From: Armigeres subalbatus | Taxonomy: Eukaryota > Arthropoda > Insecta > Diptera > Culicidae | Assembly: GCF_024139115.2 (NCBI RefSeq) | Contig: NC_085141.1 | Span: 223,186,307-223,250,306 of the forward strand | Direction of reading: 5' to 3' | DNA length: 64,000 nucleotides | Notes under the pieces: generated by a model | The model's database searches: none | What the model saw: only the letters and a program-made list of their open reading frames with translations | Told to the model about the DNA's origin: nothing | In this document: positions 33,609 through 43,438 of the stretch, one piece after another | Layout of the letters: each line of letters opens with the position of its first letter | How positions within the stretch are numbered: position 1 is the stretch's first letter | Program-made: the position numbers and the translations under genes

Positions 33609-36440
33609 TTGAAAGAAAACTCTGTTCCGTCATTGCATTACCGGAAGCGAGTTCCATTAGCTCTCCATGACCGTTTGAAATCGGAACTGGCACGACTGGT
33701 GAAAGAAGATATAATCTCTCCTGTGGACTATCCAACGGATTGGGTTAGTAACATGCAACTGGTGGAAAAAACGAACGGTGACTTACGCATTTGCATTGAT
33801 CCGAAACCACTCAATAAGTGTATCAAGCGAGAACATTTTCTCATCCCTACTCAACAGGATTTGTTCAGCAGCCTATCAGGGAAACACGTTTTCACTGTTC
33901 TGGTTTTGAGTAGCGGATTCTGGCAGATGGAACTGGACCGTAATAGTTCTGATTTAACAACGTTTATGACACCATTTGGCCGCTACAGATGGCAACGAGT
34001 GCCATTTGGTTTGAACAACGCTCCTGAAATGTTTCAACGTAAAATGGTAGCAATATTTGGTGATATTCCGGGGGTTGAAGTATATTTTGATGATGTTCTG
34101 ATAGCAGGCGAGGATGAAGATGAGCATGACAGAGCACTGTCGCAAATTATTGAGCGAGCTCGTCAGAATAACGTTAAATTTAATGCTGACAAACTGCAGT
34201 TTCGTCAAAGCAAGGTGTCTTTTATGGGCAGTATTATCGGCGATGGGGAAATCCATCCACTGGATAAGGACGTTCGTGCAATAACGCACATGCCAAAGCC
34301 TTCGTGTGTTGCTGACGTCTCTAGGTTGCTAGGTCTTCTAAAGTATCTTGCAAAGTATATTCCAAACCTATCCAAACGTACAGTAAACCTACGAAAATTA
34401 ACTCATCAAGGTACAAAATGGGAATGGACTGAGTTGCATGACCATGAATTACGAGATTTGCTTTCATCCATCAGTACGAAACCAACGCTTGTTATTTACG
34501 ATCCGAGTAAACCGTGTATTGTTCAGTCAGATAGCTTAAAAGATGGTCTAGGCTGTGTTCTTCTGCAGGATAATGGTCCTGTAGCGTACGCATCTCGTAC
34601 TTTAACCAGTAGTGAGCAGAAATGGGCCCAAATTGAAAAGGAACTTCTGGCAGTTGTGTTCGCGTGTCAAAGGTTTCACCATTTCTTATACGGACGAGAA
34701 TTCACAGTACAGTCGGACCACAAGCCGCTCGAGACCTTAGTGAAACGAGATATTGATGACGTCACACCTAGATTGCAGCGAATGTTCATGGTTCTTCTGA
34801 AATACACAGGACTTTCAAATGTATATACCCCAGGAAAAGATGTAGTTGTTGCGGACTGTCTTTCTCGTGCATCGTTGCCTGATGTTGATGAATCAACCGC
34901 AGACCTTCAAAGTGTCGTGCACTCGTTAACTAGGAACGCATGTATGTCAGAGGAAAACTATGTTCAGTATAAGCAAACCCTTGCCACAGATGAACGATAC
35001 ATGCGAATAGTGAAGTATGTTGAGAACGGGTGGCCTCCGTTTCATAAACTGGACGACCTCAGTCAACTGTTCCATAAAGTTCGAGAGGAACTCCACTATG
35101 AAAACGGGTTGTTGTTTAAAAACCATCGCTTGATTGTACCAACTGCATTACAATCCCTGATTTGTAAATGGCTGCATGGCGCACACTTGGGTATCGAGAA
35201 AACTCTTGCTAAGGCCAGGACTCAATTTTTCTGGACAGGGATGACCAACGATCTAACAGAAGTAGTTGCATCGTGTACAATTTGTGAGAAATTCAAACGT
35301 AATAACTGTAAAGAACCTTTGGTACAGGATGAAATCCCTGAATATCCATTCCATAGAGTATCAATGGATATCTACGAGTATAGTGGACATGATTGGTTGG
35401 TAGTAGTAGACGCTTATTCAGGATTCATTTGCTCGGATAGGTTACACGATAAGACTATGAGCAGCGTCTGCAAATTGCTCAAGAAGTTCTTTGTCTGTTA
35501 TGGATATCCAACCAATGTTCGAAGCGATAATGTCCCGTTTAATTCACTTGAATCTGAGAAGTATGCGAACAAGAATAACATCAGGTTTGAATTTTCCAGT
35601 CCTCGTTATCCTCAAAGCAACGGCCTTGCTGAAAAGGCAGTAGCAATATCAAAGAACATATTGAAGCGTTGCTATGAAGTAGGAGAGGTCGATCAGTTTC
35701 AATACCGGTTATTGGAATATAATTGCACACCAATCGCAAGCATGAAAATGTCACCCAGCCAATTATTCTTCGGACGACAACTCAAGACCCGTTTACCAAT
35801 AGACGAAACGCTATTAATCCGTGAAAGGATTGAGGAACATGTCATTCGGAAAAGGATGGAGGTGAAACGGAACATGCAAAAGCAATATTACGACCGTTCT
35901 GCAAAACAACTTCCATGTGTAAGATTGGGTGATCGGGTTCTCTTTAAGAAGAACTCGAAAGAATGGCACTATGGACAGGTGGTACGTGACGTTAACGGTC
36001 ATTCATTTGTAATCAGAGACAACTTCGGTAATCATTATCGTCGTAACCGTAGATTTATGACACATACTTCGAATAATGCATACAACTCTAGTGATTTACT
36101 AGTGGAAGATGAAGAAACAAATTCTCATCACCATAATGCTGTCAATATCTCATCTAGCCTATCGCAGAACCTTGAAGAAAATGAAAACATCTCCGAGATC
36201 GCGCCCGGACTTTCCAATTCAAATGTTGAGCTTAACAACCAGTCTACTGATATTCCTATCGAAACTAATGATTCTTCGATTGGTCATACAGTGTTGAACG
36301 ATCATTGTCGTTCACCACAGATTCCGCAAAATTCTCTGAATGCGTTCCAACATGCTTCACCACCCATCGCTCCTCGTGTAACACGAAGTGGTCGTTCAGT
36401 TAATCCTCCAAAACGCTATGGTGAATGGGTGACTCAATGA
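33609..36440 (+). pseudogene. Gypsy pol: reverse transcriptase, RNase H, integrase (long open frame)
   Basis: More than 940 codons remain open, and the frame is the same as the protease before it. Reverse transcriptase: DLRICIDPKPLNKCI, then TVLVLSSGFWQMELD, where motif A normally has Asp (VLDLSSGFW) and here has Val, then VEVYFDDVLIAG (catalytic FDD). RNase H: QSDSLKDGLGCVLLQ to HFLYGREFTVQSDHKPL. Integrase: HLGIEKTLAK with CTICEKFKRN (zinc module), SMDIYEYSGHDWLVVVDAY, VRSDNVPFNS and SNGLAEKAV (D, D, E), then a GPY/F-like domain LGDRVLFKKNSKEWHYGQ. The lost motif-A Asp would abolish polymerisation, so the copy is inactive despite its long frame. Confidence 0.88.
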
Positions 36441-36498
36441 ACAAATTATTGAATACTCGGAGAAATCTCTTGAACTAATCTTAAAAGAAAAGAATGCG

Positions 36499-36691
36499 TG
36501 TAATAATATGATCAATTATAACCCTATTATATAACGCTTACTCACACCTCCATGCATTTGTCTTAGGGACCAACAATAAAACGGTATGTCACTTAGTCAG
36601 CTAGCTAGATATAAGCAGCGTCGCAGTGCTCGTGTGTCTTATAAATTTATAAGAGTTTTATTCGATATCAATAAAAGCTACGCTTGTTACA
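36499..36691 (+). repeat. Gypsy 3' LTR
   Basis: Reads the same as the 5' LTR over all 193 bp in my comparison. The next bases are ATGTG, the right target duplication. Confidence 0.92.
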
Positions 36692-37779
36692 ATGTGTAAA
36701 TAAAATAACGTGGTGATGGATATTTAAAATAAAATGCGGTTGGAACTTGAAATTATGTTCCTGAGAAAATGATCAAAAGGTTCGGCATTCGAGCTGCAAT
36801 TAATATTTGTTCTGCGCGACCCACTAACAATCTGCTCGCGACCCCCCTGGGGGTCGGGACCCACAGTTTGGGAAACCATGAACTAGGGGAATCGGCAACG
36901 ATAGACAGCAAGAACCTATGCCTAGAATCTGGCGAACGAGTGGACCCCTTGGAATACTATGGACATCAAGCTCTGATGAATTGAGCTTCTTCACCCGCCT
37001 GAGTGAGGAGGTTGGGAATCTACTGGACGACGGTTCTCGACCGACAAAACGGCAAGTACTGCGGTGCGTCGTGTCATTGTTTGATCCTCTTGGATTACTT
37101 GCGCTGTTCATCATTCATGGAAAAGTGTTGATCCAGGATTTGTGGCGAGCTCAAACCGAGTGGGATGAAGCCGTAAGTGACGATGTATTTGAGCTGTGAA
37201 ATCGTTGGATTGGGATGATCGAGTTCATAGCAACCGTAAACATTCCTAGTTGCTATTTTCCCCGAGCTACAATACAAACGTACGAAAATGCTCAACTTCT
37301 TTGCCGACGCCAGCAAGATTGCTTACGCTTGCGCCGTGTACATTCGAACTTACGCTGAAAATGGAACGTACAATTGTGCTTTGATCTCCGGTAAGGCCAA
37401 GGTGGCTCCGCTTAAATCGATGTCTATACCAAGATTGGAGCTGCAAGGATGCGTGCTTGGTGCGCGACTACTCAAGTTTGTCCAAGACAATCACCCAGTT
37501 GTATTCTCCAAAAGATTCCTTTGGACGGACTCTACTACAGCGAGGTCATGGATCAGATCGGACCCACGACGCTATAAACCCAAAGGAGGGTGGCCGAAAG
37601 CAATGAATCAGTGGAAGCTACAACCGAAGATACGAGAACATCAGTGATGCTACATTTCGTGTTCCAGCCAATTTTAGATTTTGAACGATTTTCGTCGTGG
37701 AAGAAGATCATACGAAGCATAGCCTTCGTCTTACTAGGCCTAAGCTAAGCCCGAGCGAAAAAATCTACAAGCACTTACA

Positions 37780-38494
37780 CAAGAATAGCTGATTGATGCA
37801 GAATGTGCAATTTTGAAAAACGTACAGCGAGAGTGTTATCTCGAAGAAACGGCAATCCTCGAATCAAAAGAACACTGATATCGACGGAAGTATCAAATGC
37901 AGGTATAGTTTTATCTCGAAGGGAAGAACTGTGTGGTTGGATGTCCAAATCTGACGGAAGCCCCGAAGGTACTTCCTTATTAACACCAACTGCGTTTGAA
38001 TCCGTATGGTTTCGATCGAAGATTTGCTTCTGAATCGCTTGTGCAGCTGATAATTGACTTTCTGTTGGGCTTGCTTCCGCATCCGCGCTGGGATCCAATC
38101 TGGGACCCTCGTTCGGTTATCTGTGCGAATAACCTGGCTTCTTCTCTCCTCTTCGGCCGCAATTGAAGTTTCCAACAGCTTCCGGTGCTCGTGTATGTAT
38201 TTCTTTTCTAGTTCTATTTCTACTCGCTGTCTTTCCAACTCGTGTCGTTCTTGCAGACGTTGCATACCCTCTGCTAAGTTCGCCGAAGATCGACTGGCGA
38301 CACTAGCGTTTGACGAGGGACGAGAGAGGCACCGCTGGCACCGGGTACACACCGGTAATTGATCCTGAGACACCGGCACAACTGAAGTGCCACCACACAT
38401 CGCACGTATCGCATTGGATTATATTGTCTCCTTCATCCGGTCTGTTGCAACCAGCACATCCATTTTTCTTACCGGTAGATTGATGGCTCGCCAT
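37780..38494 (-). pseudogene. BEL/Pao gag with N-terminal PHD-type zinc finger
   Basis: ATG at 38494 (minus) opens MASHQSTGKKNGCAGCNRPD, then DNIIQCDTCDVWWHFSCAGV, a PHD-like finger with CxxC, CxxC, H and C ligands, closed by PVCTRCQRC. A coiled-coil follows (LQERHELERQRVEIELEKKY, EHRKLLETSIAAEEERRSQV), then SPTESQLSAAQAIQKQI. PHD fingers in BEL gag proteins are known from insects. The reading frame changes near 38350 and 38090, and the gene is cut by the inversion breakpoint near 37770, so only the first quarter or so of gag is present. Confidence 0.8.
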
Positions 38495-38509
38495 GAAATT
38501 TTTGAAGTT

Positions 38510-38628
38510 TGTTTACGACAGAAACAAAAGACGGTACACTGACTTCTGTAGCGAATTTATAATTAGGTTTTTAGTAGAACTTACTTTTCAGTGACCCTTT
38601 GAACGTTTATGGCCTTTGTTTACTGCCC
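38510..38628 (-). repeat. Truncated BEL LTR directly upstream of gag
   Basis: TGTTTACGACAGAAACAAAA through TTTGTTTACTGCCC matches 27896-28060, with about 44 bp missing after GTAGCGAATTTAT. It lies 16 bp from the gag start codon in minus sense, shorter than a usual leader, and no convincing primer-binding site is seen between. Beyond 38628 it changes to an RNase H fragment. Confidence 0.7.
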
Positions 38629-38639
38629 AATGGACTTTC

Positions 38640-38694
38640 GAACCGGATTCGACTACTCAAGTTTGTTCAAGACAATCACCCAGTTGTATTCTCC
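38640..38694 (+). repeat. Displaced BEL RNase H fragment (continues at 41242-41287)
   Basis: GACTACTCAAGTTTGTTCAA and CACCCAGTTGTATTCTCC match the RNase H segment at 37465-37510. After the inserted stack of elements the match resumes at 41242 with TTTGGACGGACTCTACTACA. So a second short copy of this coding segment exists beside the main one. Confidence 0.8.
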
Positions 38695-39806
38695 ACACAC
38701 TTACAGTCACTCTCAAAATTGAGCGTACAGCATGGATAAGATGAATATATTCGAAATTTCCTAAGGAAATTTAATTGTTGGCTCGGTTGTTTTTAATGCA
38801 TTTCAATATTCACCCTTTCCTTCAATGTATGCGTACATAAAATGGTTGAAATTTTTTCTCTAAAGTTCATTTATTTGAAAATAATCTCAAAATACGCCTA
38901 TTGGATGTGACAAAATTGAGCGTACAGCTAATGTTTTTCTGTAAAATTTCTTATTATAAACACGATTAATGTATTTTAATATTGTTTTTTCATGATTATA
39001 TTTATAATAATAAACATCCGCTACTTAAACATTCAATGTTTTGAAATTAAACCATGTTTTAATCAAAATGGCGAACAAGTAAGATGTATAAACAATGCTA
39101 TTTAACAATTCAGTACTGCTGGGCAAAACAGATGCTTTAATATATGGATTTCACCGGCATCGTGTCTTATATATGATAGATAATCGAAATCGAGCGAGAC
39201 ATACGATAAATTTGGGAAAATTTAGTCGGTAAATGATGAAAACAGATATAAACATACAAAGAAAACGACAAATGTTGGGAACGGCATATTTCAAATTAAG
39301 TATAACTTTATTTAAAAGTCGATGTATAGGTAGCTTATAAGCTCAGGACACTCATTAATAATAATATTAATAAAAGAGCAGCACACGGATACATTATAAG
39401 ATGTCATTTTATATTTGAAGGCTCAGTCACCGTAGGAACAAATTTGGTTGAATCATTTAAATTCACCAAGATATCATTGAAAACGCTGCCGAACCCTTAA
39501 AAAAGTTTATTTTTACTCGCCACATGGAAATCATCCAATTGTATCCCCTATGGTAACAGACCGTGGAGTTCAATCCAAATTTAATTATGAAATTACGATT
39601 TTAAGCTATCTTTCCAATATTCAATCAGAAGTGCTCTACGGGATTGAAAAGCTGTTTTTATGTTCGGTACCTTAACATGCACCTTGTACTTTTGGAATTT
39701 GACTGTGAATGATTGGATTCAATAATATTACTCTTGATGATAGACCTGAGACAATAATCGAGCTTTAAAACAAATTTAAGTTGAAAACATACTAAATTTG
39801 AATTAT

Positions 39807-40244
39807 TTTTTTTTTTTATTCCTTTATTTATTTGTTTGGCACTCTGTGTTACTTAACCGCTACTGTGCCGAAATCTACTGTGGTATTCTGCTCTACAGAA
39901 TCCACACAGAATCTATTTTTAGATTTCCATTACCATTATTGTTGTCGTTGCCAGTCCATTTCATCGTGAGTCCATTGTGTCCGTTTGTCCATGTCGTGTA
40001 TTCAATGATCGTTGCATTGTTCGGTTGCCATTAATCCGGGTAACGTTGGAGGAATGCCTCCGAGAAGAACAAGTTGTCAGTCGTCATCAGGCAGCCGTGA
40101 CGGTAAGGCGCGTACCCCAAACGCCACCGTATGGGCTGCGGATCTGGCGACTGACGAGGGTTTGGTGGAGGAGCTGGGAATCGAACCCATGACCATTCGC
40201 TTGTAAGGCGAACGTGTAGCCAACTACGCTACGGGACCCCCCCA
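39807..40244 (-). mobile_element. tRNA-Val-derived SINE with 14-bp target duplication
   Basis: TAAATTTGAATTAT is duplicated at 39793-39806 and 40245-40258. On the minus strand the head (about 40240-40160) is tRNA-like: A-box TAGCGTAGTTGGCTA, an anticodon stem TTCGC/GCGAA around CTTACAA (anticodon TAC, valine) and B-box GGTTCGATTCC. The acceptor stem no longer pairs, so it is not a working tRNA. The 3' end is a poly(A) tail (T-run at 39807-39818). At 438 bp it is long for a SINE; the body between tRNA head and tail is of unknown origin. Mobilisation would depend on a LINE reverse transcriptase. Confidence 0.87.
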
Positions 40245-40457
40245 TAAATTTGAATTATGTCATTCCTAACATTTGTCGTTTTCTCTGTATGTTTACATCT
40301 GTTTTCATCATTTACCAACTGAATTTTGACAAATTAATCGTATGTCTCGCTCGATTTCAATTATCTGTCATATATAAGATACGATGCCGGTGAAACAAAC
40401 AAATTAAAGCATTTATTTTGCCCACAGGCATTGAATTGTTAAATAGCAATGTTCTTA

Positions 40458-40621
40458 GGGAAGATCCATTAATTACGTAACGCAAAAATCGACCATTTTC
40501 AACCCCCCTCCCCACTATGTCACACTTTTTGTATGAAACATCTGAAATTTTTGTATGGGTTGTCACACATCGGGGAACTCCCCCTCCCCCTCTAAGCGTT
40601 ACGTAATATATGGATGTTCCC
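40458..40621. mobile_element. 164-bp MITE, TTA target duplication
   Basis: GGGAAGATCCATTAATTACG and its imperfect complement (CGTAATATATGGATGTTCCC) form the ends, with TTA at 40455-40457 and 40622-40624. Its absence from the opposite palindrome arm of the Tc1-like element confirms the boundaries. Confidence 0.88.
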
Positions 40622-41287
40622 TTACCTCTCACTTGTTCGCTATTTTGACCAACACATGGTTTAATTTCAAAACATTGAATGTTTAAGTAGCGGGTGTTTA
40701 TTATTATAAATATAATCATGAATAAACAATATTAAAATACATTAAACGTGTTTATAATAAGAAATTTTGTAGAGAAAAACTCGCTGTACGCTCAATTTTG
40801 TCACATCTAATAGGCGTATTTTGAGATTATTTTCAAATAAATAAACTTTAGAGACAAAATTTCAACAATTTTATGTACGCATACATTGAAGGAAGGGATG
40901 AATATTGAAATGCATTAAAAACAACCGAGCTAACCATTTAATTTCCTTTGAAATTTTCGAATGTAGTCAACTAATCCATACTGTACGCTCAATTTTGAGA
41001 GTGACTGTAGTTTTTATTTCTGCAGCTCGGCAAAAATCCGCTCAGCCGTGCGCCAGCAAAATAAAAAACTGATATTCCGGCAAAAATGACGTTTGTTAGC
41101 TGATTTTCGGCAAATTATTTGCTGATTTCCAGCAATTTTGACAGAAATTTCGGCAAAAAACATGTTTGCTGGGGCACGGCTGTGCGAATCTCGGTAAAAG
41201 TTGACCATTTCGCTGAGATCCCGGTAAAAAATTAAGTGTGCAGAAGATTGCTTTGGACGGACTCTACTACAGCGAGGTCATGGATCA

Positions 41288-41391
41288 ACACTATTCCGTG
41301 AATGATGAACATCGCAAGTAATCCAAGAGGATCAAACTATAAATATTCGCTACAGAAGTCAGTGTGCCGTCTTTTGTTTCTGTCGTCAACA
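41288..41391. other. BEL junk junction: reversed RT piece and inverted U5 end
   Basis: 41288-41340 (CGTGAATGATGAAC, CAAGTAATCCAAGAGGATCA) is the reverse complement of the reverse-transcriptase segment near 37080-37130. It is followed at about 41343 by ATAAATATTCGCTACAGAAG to CTGTCGTCAACA, the U5 end of the BEL LTR in plus orientation. This forms the right boundary of the BEL unit. Confidence 0.8.
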
Positions 41392-41530
41392 CAAACTTTT
41401 TGGAACATAGCATTATCCGAATTACTCGCAACGGCCCCATTCGACGAAGCATCTTGTCCCATTGTTTGCTATTGATCAGAAGTTATGACCAAACACTATT
41501 TTTTATGCGCAAAACACGCTAAAAACACTC
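41392..41530. mobile_element. Right half of the GCCTTTCTCG repeat split by BEL
   Basis: Contains ACTCGCAAC, CATTCGACGAAG and TGTCCCATTGTTTGCTATTG, matching the middle of the copy at 59694-59990. It continues from the left half at 27757-27895. The right terminus was not recognised. Confidence 0.65.
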
Positions 41531-42889
41531 ATTCGTATTTTTCTGTTTTTTTTTTGTACGAGAACGCAATATCGGCCTCTAATGACATTTTAGGTATGAT
41601 GATAATGATTGCATTGGGAATAGTCTTAAATGATTGGTATTTAATTTTCTTAAAATTTCTCGTCTTTCCACTCACCACAATTCAACGACGGTTTTTCACA
41701 TTTAGCGCATAGCAAGCCAAAGGTCTTCTTTTTATCTTATCAGACAATAAATACCAATCATATGATTGGTAGCACCAGTGTTTAGTTAATAGATTTAGCA
41801 GCATAATAAGTTCCTACATTAGTTATCCTTCCATATGGTGTCTTCGGCCAAAGTACCATAAAAAATAATCAATATCTCTAAAACACCCACTACACAAAAG
41901 TAAAGATTTTCCTATTTCACGTAAGTCCATTTATAGAATGTTATATGGGGAAACATTTTTCCATATTTTTCCATAGGTACATGGAGCTTGCTTTAAAAAT
42001 ACTGAAAAAAATATTCTAAACGCCCCGATAGAACATTTCCGTTTACCCATGGTGTGAAAGAAAAGAGTTTATACTTTCACGTAGTTGGCACAGTGATTTT
42101 ATGAAATAATATTTTCCTATAGAGACACTGTGGCCACGTCATTACAGGAATATTCTTGAAAACACGTCAATCTTGATAACATTTTTCTTGGTAATAGTTT
42201 GCTATGTATTTAGTATACGATCTACTACTTCTTTGTTGTTATTACATCTCCAGTAGGGACTTTAAATGGCACCTCGCAGCTAAGTATCTATCAAGCATTT
42301 CCACAGTTATTAGCTACAGGTTTTCTGAGCCTTGGTACAATTTTTGTATTCGTTTATTATAACCTCATGATACTTTAATGGACATGGAAGTTGAGAAAAT
42401 TTCTTGTAATGGAACTCGCCATTTTCGGATTAATTTCCATTTCTACGCTATTGCTCGTAAGCTCTACAGGAGATCCCACATATTGGGCTTAAATTATCAG
42501 AGAATATTTTCTCACTCAAAGACATACTCCTGGGTGTGCCCCGCAGAATTCGTCAACGTTTTTCTTCCCCAATCAGTCTGATGACTTGTTTGTCCGTTAT
42601 ATGGTCACAGCAGCAATTTTCTAACATTAATTGCAATAAAGGGTAAAACTTCTATGTCCGGCCAGCATCGATCAAAATCATCCTCAACCTCCAGACAATA
42701 AATTCATTCATTCAAATTAAAAGCATTGGGCTTGACCGCAAAATCCATTAGCTCGTTAATTGTGTGACACCCAGCAGTATCATCATGCGTCTATCGCCTC
42801 GCCGGAGGACCGCGGGGCCTCGTCATCAGTTCATATTTGTCAGCCACCTCGCGGTCATCTGGGCGCGTCTTCCATCTATTTCATCAAGA
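41531..42889. other. Spacer, no recognised gene
   Basis: AT-rich with short chance frames only. A GC-richer stretch at 42770-42890 precedes the exon candidate at 42890. Confidence 0.45.
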
Positions 42890-42989
42890 TGAGGAAAATT
42901 CGATTGTGTATAGTTGCCTTTGGAATACTTTGTTTACATATGCTGGTATTGAATGGTGTGAAGGAGATTTGGTTCCGTTTGTTGTTGCT
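42890..42989 (+). CDS. Possible first coding exon with signal peptide or membrane anchor
   Basis: ATG at 42890 (context TCATCAAGATGAGG) opens MRKIRLCIVAFGILCLHMLV, basic then hydrophobic like a signal peptide. It runs on as LNGVKEIWFRLLLLAG and meets a donor-like CTG|GTGAGAAC near 42990. The frame stays open upstream to 42760 and downstream to 43077, so splicing is not forced. No partner exon or family was identified. Confidence 0.3.
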
Positions 42990-43438
42990 TGCTGGTGAGA
43001 ACGCATGCCCTGCGGAGAACCATTGCTCACAATTGCTGGAATCGATATTTAATACTCTTGATCAAATTATTATTTAATCAAACTTATTTGATTAGGCAAA
43101 ATGATCATGCGGGAGCCTCTGGGATTGTTTACTATGAAATCACATTTAATTATATCGTAAAATTTATCCTGGTTCAGCGCTACTTTAATGTATTTTAGAA
43201 CATTGAAATGTGATTGAGTTTAAGTTTCGAATTATTTATTTATTGTGTCGTCAATCAATTTTGTAGACCTAGTTTTTACATTAGTAGCTTTAACCGATAA
43301 TAGTTAACAATACTTTTTGTAAAATGAAGTACTTGATTAGAAATATTGTAATAGAGTGCCATCAACTTATAATACGTGTAAAGAAGTGTTTTAGCTGCAT
43401 TTTTGACATAGTTAAGTAAATAGTGTCACAATGTTTTT

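Larger units (their letters stand above)
31798..36691 (+). mobile_element. Ty3/Gypsy LTR retrotransposon, recent insertion
   Basis: Two 193-bp LTRs (31798-31990 and 36499-36691) begin TGTAATAATATG and end GCTTGTTACA, and look identical by eye. The 5-bp duplication ATGTG flanks the element (31793-31797, 36692-36696). Gag, protease, reverse transcriptase, RNase H and integrase follow in the Gypsy order. Sequence style suggests a Mag-like lineage, not checked. Identical LTRs mean recent insertion, yet the coding region has a frameshift, an in-frame stop and a changed catalytic residue. Confidence 0.92.
31549..36880. mobile_element. hAT-type element, host of the Gypsy insertion
   Basis: The terminal repeats CAGAGCTTCCCAAAC (left) and GTTTGGGAAACCATG (right) are imperfectly inverted, and the 8-bp duplication AACTAGGG lies at 31541-31548 and 36881-36888. 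Both fit hAT transposons, as do the subterminal GCGACCCAC words on both sides. About 240 bp remain on the left and 185 bp on the right of the Gypsy element, with no transposase, so this was a small non-autonomous hAT before the Gypsy landed. Confidence 0.85.
29505..37760 (+). pseudogene. BEL/Pao reverse transcriptase-RNase H block, inverted and split in three
   Basis: Segment 1 (29505-29931): KNPILRENIRRQIQEYVEKG, then AAAKVSGVSLN and SADIEQMFHQLGI (motif A). Segment 2 (31366-31540): YPRAVEGILKSHYVDDYLDS (catalytic YVDD). Segment 3 (36889-37590): LGILWTSSSDELSFFTRL, LFDPLGLLALFIIHGKVLIQ and the RNase H part NFFADASKIAYACAVYI and MSIPRLELQGCVLGARLL with LWTDSTTARSWI. A trace of integrase start (SSWKKIIRSIAFVL) follows at about 37670. 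The breaks are a foldback element (29932-31358) and a hAT element (31549-36880), each removable at its target duplication. The whole block is antiparallel to gag and integrase. Frameshifts are present. Confidence 0.8.
38704..41007. mobile_element. Tc1-like non-autonomous element forming a long palindrome
   Basis: The ends CAGTCACTCTCAAAATTGAG and its complement are flanked by TA (38702-38703, 41008-41009). CAGT termini and TA targets are Tc1/mariner traits. The arms, about 38704-39290 and 40265-41007, remain complementary for nearly 600 bp once a MITE at 40458-40621 is removed. The motif CAAAATTGAGCGTACAG occurs at each terminus and again about 200 bp inside each arm, as in IR/DR-type Tc1 elements with paired transposase sites. 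No transposase is seen. A SINE (39807-40244) sits in the central region. Confidence 0.85.
38695..41241. mobile_element. MITE with CACACTTA ends, itself interrupted
   Basis: The left end CACACACTTA and right end TTAAGTGTGCAG are inverted, and the body at 41010-41241 has repeated CGGCAAAAAT / CCGGTAAAA words and an inverted GCACGGCTGTGCG-type pair. It split the displaced RNase H fragment. A Tc1-like element then inserted at the TA in CACTTA, leaving about 10 bp on its left and 230 bp on its right. Confidence 0.65.
27896..41391 (-). mobile_element. Rearranged BEL/Pao element with inverted LTR ends
   Basis: This 13.5-kb unit lies inside one older repeat whose halves flank it. The left edge starts TGTTGACGACAGAAAC and the right edge ends GTTTCTGTCGTCAACA, so both outer edges are the same LTR terminus (the U5/CA end) facing outward. 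Gag (38494 to about 37780) and integrase (29446-28499) are on the minus strand. The reverse transcriptase/RNase H block (29505 to about 37760, with insertions) is on the plus strand. Small displaced pieces of RNase H and reverse transcriptase sit at 38640-38694 and 41242-41340. A simple inversion explains gag/RT/integrase but not the right edge, which suggests integration of an already rearranged cDNA. Confidence 0.75.

Noticed and set aside
40160..40240. Functional tRNA-Val gene on the minus strand
   Set aside because: The acceptor stem does not pair, and the segment is the head of an element with a poly(A) tail and target duplication, so it is a SINE promoter region.
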